A stretch of DNA of 64,000 nt from assembly GCF_963677005.1 (NCBI RefSeq), contig NZ_OY781616.1:372001-436000 (forward strand), in the 5' to 3' direction. Shown here one piece after another: positions 9,092-19,429 of this stretch. The stretch comes from Maridesulfovibrio sp. Its GTDB lineage: Bacteria > Desulfobacterota > Desulfovibrionia > Desulfovibrionales > Desulfovibrionaceae. Below the pieces are notes generated by a model. The model made no database searches. It was given only the letters and a program-made list of their open reading frames with translations, and was not told the origin of the DNA. Both the position numbers and the translations under genes were made by a program. The number at the start of each line of letters is the position of its first letter. Position 1 is the first letter of the stretch.

Positions 9092-10639
9092 ATGTGTGAC
9101 ATTCTTGATGATGGACATATCCGAAAACTGGCGGAAATGGTACGCGGCAGATACGGACTTGATTTCGGCCCGGACCGGTGGCGCGACCTCAGACAGGCAG
9201 TACAGAATTTTCATACAGATTGCGACAGGTTCTCTTCTGCAGAGGAGTGTCTGGAATACATCCTCTCCACAGGTGTTTCCAGTCGCGATCTGGAGATGTT
9301 CATCAATCGGCTTACAATCGGGGAAACTTATTTTTTCAGGGACCCTCAAGCCCTTGATGTACTTGAGCGCGAAGTGCTGCGCGGAATGAACGGGCGTGGC
9401 AGCGGAATGGGCGGAGCTGTGCGTATCTGGTCCATGGCCTGTGCTACAGGCGAGGAACCGTACACCATGGCCATGATCTGCCGGAGGTCGAATATTCGCA
9501 GCGAAATTATCGGCACGGATATAGACAGCATGGCTCTGGCTAAGGCCGCTGAGGGCTGCTACCGGAAATGGTCGTTCCGTACCGGGTCCATGGCCTTTCG
9601 GGACATGTATTTCCGCAGTACAGGGCCTAACGGTTTTCTGCTCGACAAATCCATACGGGGCATGGTTGCCCTTTCAAGGTTCAACCTCATCGGTGATGAG
9701 GTCCCGTCTTCATTTATGAATATGGATATTGTCCTGTGCCGTAACGTGCTGATGTATTTTTCAAATTCCGGGGTCGATAAGGTGCTGGGGAAAATATGGT
9801 CCAGCCTGGCTCCGGGAGGCCTGCTGGTAGTAACACCGAGCGAGTCTGCCCTGGTCTCGTCAAGGGGGCGGTTCGAGCCGGTCCTTCATGATCAGGTAAC
9901 TTTTTTTCGCAAGAATGAAGGCTATGTCCCGGAAAGTCTTTATCCGGCCTTCTCTGTGCAGGAGGGTTCAGACTCGGAAGCCCCGTATGCAGAAGTTTGC
10001 AGTTATGAGTCCGGTGCCGGATTCTGTCTCGGTGAAAGCGATTTTGAAGACCCTGCCGGGAACTTTATGCATGAGGAGAGTTCCGGGTATTTTGAGAGCA
10101 GGAGTGAAAATGATTCCGAAGTTTCTCCTGCGGAATGTAATGACTGCCTGGCCGAAGCGGCAAGGCTTCAGCAAAATGGGGAGGAGGAAAAAGCTTTGGC
10201 TTTGCTGCGCAATGAAATTGAACGCGGTGGCAGAGCCTCTGAAGCTTCGGTTTATTTTGCAATGGCCGGGATTCTGGCAGATACGGGCAGGCTTGAAGAG
10301 GCCGCAAAATGCTGTGAGCACGCAATCGATATCGATCAGATAGTTTCCGAATTTCATTTTCTGATGGGGCAGATCAGGGAATTGCAGGGCCGGACGGAGC
10401 AGGCACTGGCCGAGTTGCGCAATGCTGTTTTTCTTGATCCCGCATTTATTATGGCGCACGTCCTGATGGGTAATATTTTTGTTGAACAGAATGATTATCC
10501 TTCTGCCGTACGCCATTTTCGTATAGCGTTGCAGGAACTGGAAGTTCTGGATGCCGTTGAAATAGTACCGTATTCTGACGGAACCACTGCTGCCGGACTG
10601 ATAAGTATGGTCGGTGTTGTACAGCGTAGTCTCGCCTAG
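9092..10639 (+). CDS. CheR methyltransferase with C-terminal TPRs (WspC-like)
   Basis: 515 residues. Residues ~1-80 form the CheR N-terminal helical domain, ending in LTIGETYFFRD, a family hallmark. The SAM-binding domain carries WSMACATGEEPYTMAM (117-124 CATGEEPY) and later VLCRNVLMYF, which match CheR motifs. It methylates receptor glutamates using SAM. An acidic, Glu/Ser-rich linker (about 285-345) leads to three or so TPRs (about 350-480), the WspC arrangement. It abuts both CheW genes. The TPRs probably help dock to a cognate receptor (family knowledge). Confidence 0.9.
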   Translation: MCDILDDGHIRKLAEMVRGRYGLDFGPDRWRDLRQAVQNFHTDCDRFSSAEECLEYILSTGVSSRDLEMFINRLTIGETYFFRDPQALDVLEREVLRGMNGRGSGMGGAVRIWSMACATGEEPYTMAMICRRSNIRSEIIGTDIDSMALAKAAEGCYRKWSFRTGSMAFRDMYFRSTGPNGFLLDKSIRGMVALSRFNLIGDEVPSSFMNMDIVLCRNVLMYFSNSGVDKVLGKIWSSLAPGGLLVVTPSESALVSSRGRFEPVLHDQVTFFRKNEGYVPESLYPAFSVQEGSDSEAPYAEVCSYESGAGFCLGESDFEDPAGNFMHEESSGYFESRSENDSEVSPAECNDCLAEAARLQQNGEEEKALALLRNEIERGGRASEASVYFAMAGILADTGRLEEAAKCCEHAIDIDQIVSEFHFLMGQIRELQGRTEQALAELRNAVFLDPAFIMAHVLMGNIFVEQNDYPSAVRHFRIALQELEVLDAVEIVPYSDGTTAAGLISMVGVVQRSLA

Positions 10640-10647
10640 GGAGCTTG

Positions 10648-11220
10648 ATGACCATGGAAGATAGCAGGTCTTTGGAATTTTTTTGCAGGGAAAGTGACCG
10701 CGAATTATTGCGTGAGCGTGCCGCCAGGCTGGCCCGCAAGGTAGAAGCTGAAAAAATCGGCGAGGTGCGCTCGGTCCATGCCAAGGATTACGTTACCTTT
10801 GTTATGGGGGGAGACCTTTACGGCATTGAGGCTGCGTATGTAAGTGAGGTGTATGAACCGGAAAATCTGGTTCAGCTTCCATGCACTCCCGAATTTCTGT
10901 CCGGGGTGATCAGTGTCCGCGGGAGAATCTGGGCGGTGATAGATCTTTGTCGTTTTTGGGGGATAGGTCGGCTGTCATCCGGGTCACTTCCTAGCGCTAT
11001 CCTGCTAAATGACGGAGATACGGAGTTAGCGCTTGCTGTGGATGAAATAAGGGATGTAATCCCTGTTGATGATTTCGCCCACAAGCCGCTGGCAGAAGGA
11101 CAAAGTGCCATATCCCGCTATTCCTTCGGTATGACCGAGAATCGTATGGTGCTTTTGCGGGCCAAGGTGCTGCTTGGAGAAGAGGCTTTTGTGGTCAATG
11201 AATTTGTCGGTGGAATTTAA
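10648..11220 (+). CDS. CheW-like adaptor (second of two, WspD-like)
   Basis: About 190 residues. Starts are possible at TTG 10645, ATG 10648 and ATG 10654; the TAGGGAG ribosome site at 10637-10643 leaves too little room for TTG, so I prefer ATG 10648 or 10654. A charged N-terminal helix of about 45 residues is followed by a full CheW domain: YVTFVMGGDLYGIEAAYVSEVYEP, then GVISVRGRIWAVIDLCRFWG. It resembles WspD, the second adaptor of Wsp systems. It lies between the CheR and CheA genes, 5 bp after the former. Confidence 0.87.
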   Translation: MTMEDSRSLEFFCRESDRELLRERAARLARKVEAEKIGEVRSVHAKDYVTFVMGGDLYGIEAAYVSEVYEPENLVQLPCTPEFLSGVISVRGRIWAVIDLCRFWGIGRLSSGSLPSAILLNDGDTELALAVDEIRDVIPVDDFAHKPLAEGQSAISRYSFGMTENRMVLLRAKVLLGEEAFVVNEFVGGI

Positions 11221-11241
11221 GGTTTTCGCGGAAGGCGTAAG

Positions 11242-13566
11242 ATGTCCATGAACGAAGAAGAATTGAAGAAGAGACTGCTGGCTGCTTTCAGAAGTGAGAG
11301 CGCGGAGCGGATGCGTGTGCTTTCTTCCGATTTTTTACGGCTGGAAAAAGGCGCTCCAGAGGACGAGGCTTTGAAATTGATCGAGTCTTCATACAGGGAG
11401 TTGCACAGTCTCAAGGGAGCTTCTCGTGCTGTGGGCCTTGGTTCACTGGAAAAATTCTGCCAGGCCTTCGAATCTTTTTTTTCCGCATTCAAGAAAAAGC
11501 GTGCGATTCCGTCTAAGCATGTCTGTTCGGTAATGCTGGGCTGGCTGGACATACTTGAAGATCTCATGGCCGGGGAGGATGAGTCCGAGTCGGCTTTATC
11601 CGGTCCGGCTGTTGCCGTTGCCATGTCCCGGATGCAGGACATGGCCGAGGGACGGGATTCCGGAAATGATGTGCCGGAATATGTTCCAGAGGAGCAGACC
11701 GGTGCCACGGTAGTTTCTGAGACAGTTCCGCCCGCCGGGATATTGGAAAAAGGCGGAAATCGGGCTGCTGTACAAACCGGACCGGCGAAGGGAAAAGGTC
11801 TTCCCGAAAAAGTGGTTCCGGTTGAAATGCGGGCTGCTCGAAATGACTACGTGCGCCTGAGTTCTTCATTTATAACCGGGCTGCTGCTTCGCTCCGAGGA
11901 TTTGATTTCCGTAAAAAATGCTCAGGCTGAACGGGTGCGGGACATTCGTGATCTTGAAAAGGTTTTCGCCGACTACCGTACCGCTTTTCAGGATATTTTG
12001 GGGGATGGCAGGCAGGGAGCGGATGAAGAACAGGTTTCCGCCTACGCTGACGCAGACAAGAAGCTTGACGCCTTCGCTCGCAGGTTGTCTCAGCTTGCCG
12101 CAACAACCCGCAAGGCCCAGTGGGAGCTGGGCTCCAAGGTTGATTCTCTTCTGGCTGATTTCAAGAGTTCAATGTTGCTGCCTTTTTCTTCACTGCTGGA
12201 AATGTTTCCGCGTATGGTCCGTTCTTTGGCAGCGGAGCAGGGCAAAAAGTGCGAATTGGAAATTTCCGGTGAAAATGTGCGTATTGACCGGAGAATTCTG
12301 GATATTCTGAATGATCCGCTCATGCACATGGTCAGGAATTCAATAGACCACGGCATTGAGAGTATTCATGAGCGTGTAGAAGCCGGTAAACCCGAGGCGG
12401 GAAAGATTATGTTTTCCGTCACCCAGACAGACCGGGATGTGGTTAAGATCGTTTACGGTGATGATGGACGAGGGGTGAGCTACGCGAAACTGCGTGAAAA
12501 AGCAGTGAAACAGGGCTTTTTTTCCGCTGACGAAGTTGAGGGAATGGACCGGCGATCAATTCTGGAGCTCGTTTTTGTGTCGGGCATGTCCACCAGTGAA
12601 ATAATTACGGATATTTCCGGGCGCGGACTTGGTATGTCCATCGTCAGGGACAAGATCGAGTCGGTTGGAGGCAGCGTAGTGGTTGCCAGTCCGGAGGGAA
12701 AGGGGATAAGAATAGTTATTAATATCCCGGTAGCCCTGACCTCCTTCCGGGGAATAGTGGCAGAGGCCGGCGGAAGGTCTTTTGTGGTACCCAAGTCCGT
12801 GGTGCGCAAGGTTCTGCTGATTCGGCAGGAGGATATAGGTACAGCCGGGGGACGAGAAACGATTGTGTTTTCCGGGCGTCCTGTTCCGCTGGTCGGGCTT
12901 GCCGATATTCTGGAACTTGATTCCGGGGAGACAGAGCGCAAGTCATTTCCTGTTTTTATAATGGGCAAGGGTCGGAAGACAGTGGCGATAAGTCTGGAGG
13001 GACTCTGCGGCGAAGAGGACGTAATGGCCAAAACCATGGGGCCCATGTTGAAGAGGGTGCGCAACATTTCAGGTATTTCAATGCTCGGCAGCGGAGAACT
13101 TGCACCTATCCTGCACGGTCCGGATATGATTCGTACCGCCCTTGGTGTCGGGTCCGGGTTAAGGACACACTCTTTCTCGCATCTGGCCGGTAAAAAGGAG
13201 AAAAAGACGGTCCTGATTGCAGAGGATTCAATTACTTCGCGTATGCTGCTTAAGAATGTGCTGGAAGCTGCCGGGTATAATGTGCGCACTGCCGTGGACG
13301 GGCGTGACGCTTTAAGCTCCATAAAGCAGGAGTTGCCGGACATTCTGGTCTCGGACGTGGAAATGCCGCACATGGACGGCTTTACACTGACGGCATCCAT
13401 AAGGAAAATGCCTCAGGCTGCGAGTCTGCCTATCGTGCTGGTTACATCTCTGGGATCACAGGAGGACCGTAAACGCGGTGTTGAGTCCGGTGCAGATGCT
13501 TATATCATCAAATCAAGCTTTGATCAGGGCAGCCTGCTGGATGTTGTTTCCAGGTTGATAGGATGA
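11242..13566 (+). CDS. Hybrid CheA kinase with receiver domain (WspE-like)
   Basis: 774 residues. Domain order: Hpt with phospho-acceptor His55 in ELHSLKGASRAVG; linker with dimerisation helices; HATPase with N-box LMHMVRNSIDHGIE, G1 DDGRGV and G2 GRGLGMSIV; a CheW-like regulatory domain (TSFRGIVAEAGGRSFVVP); and a C-terminal receiver (VLIAEDSITSRM, phospho-Asp in LVSDVEMPHMDG, Lys in YIIKSS). It autophosphorylates and should pass phosphate to its own receiver and to CheB. In Pseudomonas Wsp the target is the diguanylate cyclase WspR; none is encoded in this operon. The start is the ATG 11242, after a GGAAGGCG ribosome site. Confidence 0.9.
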   Translation: MSMNEEELKKRLLAAFRSESAERMRVLSSDFLRLEKGAPEDEALKLIESSYRELHSLKGASRAVGLGSLEKFCQAFESFFSAFKKKRAIPSKHVCSVMLGWLDILEDLMAGEDESESALSGPAVAVAMSRMQDMAEGRDSGNDVPEYVPEEQTGATVVSETVPPAGILEKGGNRAAVQTGPAKGKGLPEKVVPVEMRAARNDYVRLSSSFITGLLLRSEDLISVKNAQAERVRDIRDLEKVFADYRTAFQDILGDGRQGADEEQVSAYADADKKLDAFARRLSQLAATTRKAQWELGSKVDSLLADFKSSMLLPFSSLLEMFPRMVRSLAAEQGKKCELEISGENVRIDRRILDILNDPLMHMVRNSIDHGIESIHERVEAGKPEAGKIMFSVTQTDRDVVKIVYGDDGRGVSYAKLREKAVKQGFFSADEVEGMDRRSILELVFVSGMSTSEIITDISGRGLGMSIVRDKIESVGGSVVVASPEGKGIRIVINIPVALTSFRGIVAEAGGRSFVVPKSVVRKVLLIRQEDIGTAGGRETIVFSGRPVPLVGLADILELDSGETERKSFPVFIMGKGRKTVAISLEGLCGEEDVMAKTMGPMLKRVRNISGISMLGSGELAPILHGPDMIRTALGVGSGLRTHSFSHLAGKKEKKTVLIAEDSITSRMLLKNVLEAAGYNVRTAVDGRDALSSIKQELPDILVSDVEMPHMDGFTLTASIRKMPQAASLPIVLVTSLGSQEDRKRGVESGADAYIIKSSFDQGSLLDVVSRLIG

Positions 13567-13815
13567 GTTTGTATTCAGGCTCGTGCGTAGGGTCGGAATT
13601 TTCAGAAATTTTTCCTGTTACCGGGATCGCTGATTTGAAGGTTATGGTAATGGATGTTTGTTTTTTGGTGTTGCGTAAGGCATGTCCTTTTACAGGAACA
13701 TGTCAGTTGGGTGTGCTACCGAATATTGGATGAAGATCATGTTCTGGATGATTGAATTTTTCAGTACGTGGAATTCATTCTCGTATTGTTATTTGCTTAT
13801 TGCTGCGGGGTGGAA

Positions 13816-14871
13816 GTGATCAAGGTATTGATTGTGGACGATTCAGCCGTGGTGCAGGAATTGTTTACGGAAATGTTCGGGCGTGAAGGTGATTTCGAGG
13901 TGGTCGGGTGCGCCGGAAATCGTGACGAGGCTCTGCAGAAAGTCAGAGAACTCCGCCCTGATGTCGTCACCATGGATGTTAACCTTCCGGGATGTGACGG
14001 TTTCAGCGTTACGCGCATGATTATGGAAGAGTGTCCGGTTCCGATAGTTATTGTAAGCGCCTTTTACAGTTCCCAGGATGCCGAACTGGGATTCAGACTG
14101 CTTGATACAGGGGCGTTGGCTTTTCATGACAAGCCCGCATACGGGAGCCCTGATTTCCATGACAGCATGAAGGAAATTATCATGTCTGTGCGGCTTATGT
14201 CCGAAGTCCGGGTGGTAAGACGTAAAAGCCGTTTCCGGCACAGCAGCAGGGAATCCGGAAAAGTTGCTCCGGCACGGACTGCGTTTTCCGGAAACACGCG
14301 CAAGGTTGTCTGCATAGGAGCGTCAACAGGGGGGCCGCAGGCAGTCAAACAGGTGCTCATGGATATTCCAGTCGGATTCAGCGCTCCCGTAATTATTGTT
14401 CAACATATGTCCTGCGGATTTACTCAGGGCATGGTCAACTGGCTGCGCGAAAATACCGGGCACGATATAATGATTGCCAAGGCCGGTGATGTTTTCAAGC
14501 CCGGTGTCGTTTATTTCGCACCGGAAGGATATCACCTTGAAATTTCCGCTACTCGCACTGCCGTTCTGTCCGAAGATCCGCCCATGAACGGCATCAGGCC
14601 GTCTGTATCATCTCTTTTTGCCTCTGCTGCTAGGAATCTGGGGCGGGCCTGTGTAGGAGTACTGCTGACGGGAATGGGGCGGGACGGTGCTGCTGAATTA
14701 CTTGAAATACGCAAAATGGGCGGCCATACAATAGCCCAGGACGAAGAGACATCGATTGTGTTCGGAATGCCCGGAGAGGCAGTAAAAATAGGGGGGGCCG
14801 TTTCAGTGCTGCCTCTTGACAGAATCGGCCCGGAGATCACGAAAATAGTTTATTCCGGGGCGGGAGAATAA
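13816..14871 (+). CDS. CheB receptor methylesterase with receiver domain (WspF-like)
   Basis: 351 residues from GTG 13816, chosen because the CheY fold begins exactly there (V-I-K-V-L-I-V-D-D) with GGGGTGGAA upstream; the frame stays open for 16 more codons upstream but those are unlikely. The receiver keeps D8, D9 and phospho-Asp54 in TMDVNLPG. The esterase domain shows CIGASTGGPQAV (catalytic Ser), IVQHMSCGF (His) and LLTGMGRDGA (Asp). It removes methyl groups from receptor glutamates when phosphorylated by CheA. It follows CheA by a 249-bp gap and abuts the hybrid kinase. Confidence 0.9.
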   Translation: MIKVLIVDDSAVVQELFTEMFGREGDFEVVGCAGNRDEALQKVRELRPDVVTMDVNLPGCDGFSVTRMIMEECPVPIVIVSAFYSSQDAELGFRLLDTGALAFHDKPAYGSPDFHDSMKEIIMSVRLMSEVRVVRRKSRFRHSSRESGKVAPARTAFSGNTRKVVCIGASTGGPQAVKQVLMDIPVGFSAPVIIVQHMSCGFTQGMVNWLRENTGHDIMIAKAGDVFKPGVVYFAPEGYHLEISATRTAVLSEDPPMNGIRPSVSSLFASAARNLGRACVGVLLTGMGRDGAAELLEIRKMGGHTIAQDEETSIVFGMPGEAVKIGGAVSVLPLDRIGPEITKIVYSGAGE

Positions 14872-14874
14872 GTA

Positions 14875-17352
14875 GTGTTAAACAGCCATATCCTGATAGT
14901 TGAGGACAGTCTTACACAGGCAGTCAAGCTTGAGTTCTTTCTGGTTGGCAAAGGGTACACGGTATCACTTGCGTCAACCGGTGAAGATGCCCTTGAACTT
15001 ATGGCCGGCAAAAATATAGATTTGGTTATAAGCGACGTAATAATGCCGGGTATGGATGGTTACGAATTGTGCGAGAGTATCCGCGGCAATTCCAACTACG
15101 GTAATGTTCCGGTTATTCTGCTGACCAGCCTTTCCGATCCGGGAGATATTATCAAGGGCTTGAAAAGTGGAGCCACCAACTTTGTAACCAAGCCTTATGA
15201 TGAAGATTTTCTGCTGGGCCGTATCAATTCTGTGCTGAGAGACGGCCGGTTTGATCTGGATCAGCGTGCAACACAGGAAGTAAGTTTTGATTTTCATGGT
15301 GAAAAACATGTTTTACGGGCCGATTTCAGTCAGGTTTTTCATTTGCTGCTTACTACCTATGAGAACACGTTGCTGCAATCCCGCCAGCTTGATGCAGCCC
15401 ACCGCAAACTTGTTTCCCATGAAGAGCAACTCAGTTCGGTTCTATCTTCCATGGCGGCTAAAATCGCGGTTCTTGGTCCTGATTTGAAGATTATGGCCAC
15501 CAATGAGTCCTGGCGTGCTCTTTTTATTCCCGGCCAGAGCGAGACCGATATTACCGGTCGTGATTTTGCGGAAGCCATTGCCGAATCCGGGTGCATGCCG
15601 GAATCCCTTGACGCCCTGCTTGAGGGGGTGAGGTCAGTCATCACCGGTAGCACGGGTAAGTTTTCGCATGAGTATTCCATTGAGCATAAGGCCGGAGCGG
15701 AAGCTTCATGGTATATGCTTGAGGTGACCCCCATGCGCGGGAAATCCGGCGGGGCGGTTGCGTCTTTTATTGAAATAACCGAACGCAAGAATATGGAGAG
15801 GGAGCTTATCGAGGCCAGGGATGCCGCGGAAAAGGCCAATCGGTTTAAATCCCGTTTTCTCGCTTCCATGAGCCACGAGATACGCACCCCGCTGAACGCT
15901 GTTATCGGGATGACCGATTTGACCCTGCGTTCGGAACTCACTGCCGAGCAGGTTGAGAATCTGGATATTGTACGCGTTTCCGCCTCGCAATTGCTGACCC
16001 TTATTAACGATATTCTGGACCTTTCCAAGGTTGAAGCAAAGATGCTGAAGCTTGAGAAAAACGACTTCAGCCTTAGCGAAGCCCTGTATGCCGTGGTGAA
16101 AAGCATGGAGCAGCAGGCAAAGGATAAAGGGCTGGTTCTCAGTCTGGATCTTGATGAAGATGTGCCTGAAGTGGTTTGCGGCGATGAAGGGCGTTTGAAA
16201 CAGATTCTGTACAATCTGGTCGGCAACTCGCTCAAATTTACCGATCAGGGCGGAATCTTCGTTCAGGTTTCAACTCTGGACGGATGCATTCATTCCGGGC
16301 AGGTGCTGCTGCAGGTTTCCGTAAGGGACACCGGCATAGGCATACCAGAGGATAAGCAGGCCGTTATTTTTGAAAGTTTTCGTCAGGCCGACGACACCAC
16401 CACTAGAAAGTTCGGGGGAACCGGACTCGGACTCGCCATTTCCCGAGAACTGGTGGAGATGATGGGGGGCGAGATCGGAGTGCGCAGTTCCGAAGGGTGC
16501 GGCAGTGTTTTTACCTTTACGGTTTTCTTGCAGCCCGGAGATCCTTCAACCCTTATATCCAACGGGAAGGAAAAGAAGACTGTTTCCAGAGCCGACAGCA
16601 AGGTCAGCATTCTGCTGGTTGAGGACAACCCCATAAATGTGAAAGTGGCCACCAGCCTTCTGACCAAGATGGGACACAGTGTAACGGTTGCCGGTAACGG
16701 TGTGGAAGCAATAAGTATGCTGCCGGGGCTGTCTGTGGACCTTGTCCTGATGGATCTTGAAATGCCTGAAATGGATGGTTTCAACGCATCCAGGAATATT
16801 CGGATGGGCATTGCAGGGGAGGCCAACAGGGATGTCCCCATAATAGCAATGTCGGCTCATGCCATGTCCGGAATCAAGGAAAAATGTATTAAGTACGGCA
16901 TGAACGATTACATAGCAAAACCCGTACGGTATAATGAACTGCATCGGATTGTTCAGGATACTATGAAAACAAGGACGGAGGAACCTGCGGTTGAGGTCAT
17001 CAGCGGAGTCCAGACGGCTCCGATTTTAGATCTGGAAAAAGCGTCCGACATGTATCACGGAGATTCCGAGCTTTATTCCGAATTATGTTCCATGTTTCTC
17101 ACCGATGTTGAAGACGAGATAAAAAGTTTTGATCACGCCTGGAGCGCTGACGACCGGGACACCGCGCGCAGGATTGCCCATACCCTGAAGAGCAGTTGCG
17201 CGGCGATTTGCGCTCCGCACGCACGGGTTGTTGCAATGGAGTTGGAAAAGGCCGTTCTGGCTGATGATCCGAATGCCGTCAACTACTGTCTGGAGCGTTT
17301 CAGGGAGCAGTCGCAAAAGATCAGAACTGCGCTGGCTACCACCGAACAGTAA
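14875..17352 (+). CDS. Hybrid histidine kinase REC-PAS-HisKA-HATPase-REC-Hpt
   Basis: 825 residues, GTG start three bases after the CheB stop. Order: receiver with phospho-Asp54 (VISDVIMPGMDG); PAS-like region about 190-310; HisKA with His334 in SMSHEIRTPLN; HATPase (NLVGNSLKFTD, DTGIGIP, GGTGLGL); second receiver with Asp627 (VLMDLEMPEMDG); Hpt with His769 (IAHTLKSSCAA). No membrane segment, so it is cytoplasmic. The N-terminal receiver makes it a plausible phospho-target of the CheA upstream, linking the Wsp-like array to a phosphorelay (inference from architecture and coupling). The final response regulator is not encoded nearby. Confidence 0.9.
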   Translation: MLNSHILIVEDSLTQAVKLEFFLVGKGYTVSLASTGEDALELMAGKNIDLVISDVIMPGMDGYELCESIRGNSNYGNVPVILLTSLSDPGDIIKGLKSGATNFVTKPYDEDFLLGRINSVLRDGRFDLDQRATQEVSFDFHGEKHVLRADFSQVFHLLLTTYENTLLQSRQLDAAHRKLVSHEEQLSSVLSSMAAKIAVLGPDLKIMATNESWRALFIPGQSETDITGRDFAEAIAESGCMPESLDALLEGVRSVITGSTGKFSHEYSIEHKAGAEASWYMLEVTPMRGKSGGAVASFIEITERKNMERELIEARDAAEKANRFKSRFLASMSHEIRTPLNAVIGMTDLTLRSELTAEQVENLDIVRVSASQLLTLINDILDLSKVEAKMLKLEKNDFSLSEALYAVVKSMEQQAKDKGLVLSLDLDEDVPEVVCGDEGRLKQILYNLVGNSLKFTDQGGIFVQVSTLDGCIHSGQVLLQVSVRDTGIGIPEDKQAVIFESFRQADDTTTRKFGGTGLGLAISRELVEMMGGEIGVRSSEGCGSVFTFTVFLQPGDPSTLISNGKEKKTVSRADSKVSILLVEDNPINVKVATSLLTKMGHSVTVAGNGVEAISMLPGLSVDLVLMDLEMPEMDGFNASRNIRMGIAGEANRDVPIIAMSAHAMSGIKEKCIKYGMNDYIAKPVRYNELHRIVQDTMKTRTEEPAVEVISGVQTAPILDLEKASDMYHGDSELYSELCSMFLTDVEDEIKSFDHAWSADDRDTARRIAHTLKSSCAAICAPHARVVAMELEKAVLADDPNAVNYCLERFREQSQKIRTALATTEQ

Positions 17353-17440
17353 CAGGGCGAGGGCGCGACATGTGCCGAGGTCCGTTGTTCTCCAGATCTG
17401 CCCGGCATAGTTTGTTGCAAGGTAATTTTTTTCAATTCGA

Positions 17441-17482
17441 AACCAATAAGGGCTGCGAGGATTCCCGCAGCCCTTATTGGTT
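17441..17482 (+). terminator. Strong rho-independent terminator
   Basis: A perfect 17-bp inverted repeat, 17441-17457 with 17466-17482, has an 8-base loop and is followed on the plus strand by TTTATTTTTTT. It ends the Wsp-like operon and may also act against transcription from the converging phosphoglucomutase gene, though the T tract exists only on the plus strand. Confidence 0.9.
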
Positions 17483-17500
17483 TATTTTTTTAATCACTTC

Positions 17501-19150
17501 TTATTTCAATGCGACCTTGAACGCAGCGTTGACAATGGTCGCCGCTTCTTCCTGAATTGCCACGAGATGGGCAAGTCCTTTAAATGATTCCGCGTAAATC
17601 TTGTATATTGATTCCGTGCCGGAAGGGCGTGCTGCAAACCATCCGTTTTCAGTGACCACCTTCAGTCCGCCGATGGCTTCGCCGTTACCCGGAGCAGCGG
17701 TCAGCCGTTCCTCAATTTTTTCTCCGGCAAGGGTCTTGGCCTGGACCATTTCAGGAGTAAGGATGCTGAAGGCTTTTTTCTGTTCCTCAGTGGCTGGAGT
17801 ATCCAGTCGTTTATAAACCGGACTTCCGAAGTCTTTTTCAAGGGCGGTATAATGTTCTCCCGGATCTTTCCCGGTGGTCGCGGTTATTTCTGCGGCAAGG
17901 AGGTTCATTATGATTCCGTCTTTGTCCGTAGTCCAGACCGTGCCGTCTTTGCGCAGGAATGATGCTCCGGCACTTTCTTCTCCGCCGAATCCGCATGTCC
18001 CGGCAAAAAGAGGGTCTACAAACCATTTAAAACCGACCGGTACTTCCATAAGCGGTCTGTTTATGGATTTTGCCACCCGGTCTATCATGGAGCTTGAAAC
18101 CAGAGTCTTGCCCACGGTAAGGTCTTCCCGCCATTGGGGCCTGTTCTTGTACAGGTATTCTATGGCAACGGAAAGGTAATGGTTCGGATTCATAAGTCCG
18201 CGACTCTTGGTGACTATCCCGTGGCGGTCGGTATCCGGGTCATTGGCAAAAGAGATGTCGAATTTGTCCTTGAGTTCTATCAATCCGGCCATTGCATAGG
18301 GGGAAGAGCAGTCCATGCGGATTTTGCCGTCCTTGTCCACGTGCATGAAGGCATACATGGGATCAAGTTTCTTGTTCACGACACTCAGGTTGAGTTTGTA
18401 GCGTTCCGCAATGGGTTCCCAGAAATCTATGGCTGCGCCGCCGAGAGGGTCCACCCCGATGCTAAGTCCTGCCGCAGCAATGGACTCCATGTCCACGATG
18501 TTTTCAAGGTCGTTGATATAGGGTGTGGCGAAATCATATTCGCGGGTTGTCTCCGCGGCCATGGCCCTGCCTCTCGGTATCCTTTTGACATCCTTGAGAC
18601 CGTTCCTCAGAATTTCGTTGGCCCTGTTCTGTATGGTGCTGGTTACGGCCGTTCCGGCAGGCCCGCCGCTCGGAGGGTTGTATTTGAATCCTCCGTCCCG
18701 CGGGGGGTTGTGCGATGGAGTTATTACAACGCCGTCGGCAAAACCGTCCTTGCGTACTTTGTTGTACCTCAGGATGGCGTGAGAAATTGCCGGTGTCGGG
18801 GTATATCCCTTGTCGTTGATAAGAACGGTGACGCCGTTTGCGGCAAAGACTTCCAGCGCGGAAATCTGTGCCGGTTCGGAAAGGGCGTGCGGGTCTTTAC
18901 CCATGTAGAGCGGGCCGGTGTAGCCCATGGATTTTCTGTATTCACAAATCGACTGAGCTATGGCCAGGATATGGTCTTCGTTGAATGAACCGTCCAGCGA
19001 TGATCCTCTGTGTCCGGAAGTCCCGAAAGACACGAGCTGGGAGTCTACGGAAGGATCAGGCTTGACGGTATAGTAGGCCGAGACAAGTTTTGGTATGTTT
19101 TCAAGGATTTCAGCCGGTGCCGGCTTTCCTGCTAGTGCGCTGAGTGACAT
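17501..19150 (-). CDS. pgm: Phosphoglucomutase, alpha-D-glucose-phosphate specific
   Basis: 549 residues, the usual length of the bacterial Pgm class. It shows [11 protein letters not shown] near residue 45, the phospho-serine loop [19 protein letters not shown], the metal-binding loop [11 protein letters not shown] and the sugar-binding GEESAGASF. It interconverts glucose-1-phosphate and glucose-6-phosphate for glycogen and nucleotide-sugar metabolism. It is monocistronic, converges on the hybrid kinase and shares the terminator region. ATG start with CGGAGGA upstream. Confidence 0.95.
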   Translation of the reverse strand: MSLSALAGKPAPAEILENIPKLVSAYYTVKPDPSVDSQLVSFGTSGHRGSSLDGSFNEDHILAIAQSICEYRKSMGYTGPLYMGKDPHALSEPAQISALEVFAANGVTVLINDKGYTPTPAISHAILRYNKVRKDGFADGVVITPSHNPPRDGGFKYNPPSGGPAGTAVTSTIQNRANEILRNGLKDVKRIPRGRAMAAETTREYDFATPYINDLENIVDMESIAAAGLSIGVDPLGGAAIDFWEPIAERYKLNLSVVNKKLDPMYAFMHVDKDGKIRMDCSSPYAMAGLIELKDKFDISFANDPDTDRHGIVTKSRGLMNPNHYLSVAIEYLYKNRPQWREDLTVGKTLVSSSMIDRVAKSINRPLMEVPVGFKWFVDPLFAGTCGFGGEESAGASFLRKDGTVWTTDKDGIIMNLLAAEITATTGKDPGEHYTALEKDFGSPVYKRLDTPATEEQKKAFSILTPEMVQAKTLAGEKIEERLTAAPGNGEAIGGLKVVTENGWFAARPSGTESIYKIYAESFKGLAHLVAIQEEAATIVNAAFKVALK

Positions 19151-19429
19151 TTCGTCCTCCGGTGTTATCTGTACGAGTGGAGAATATCAAAGAAATATAA
19201 AAAAACAACAGTTGCCGGATTTTTTTTGATTGATTGTAACTTCCGGCAATCCTTGTGCTCGTGTATCTGTTACAGTTAACAGGTCGGGCCTCCCTTTGTC
19301 TATAACGCCTGCAGACCCAGTCCGGTGAAAATCATTGAGCTTCAGTGGTTCTCAGGTTTGTTTTCCCGATTGAACCGGATTTTTATTCCGTGCGGGGTGC
19401 CTGTGATTTTGTTGTATTTGGTGGCGTGA

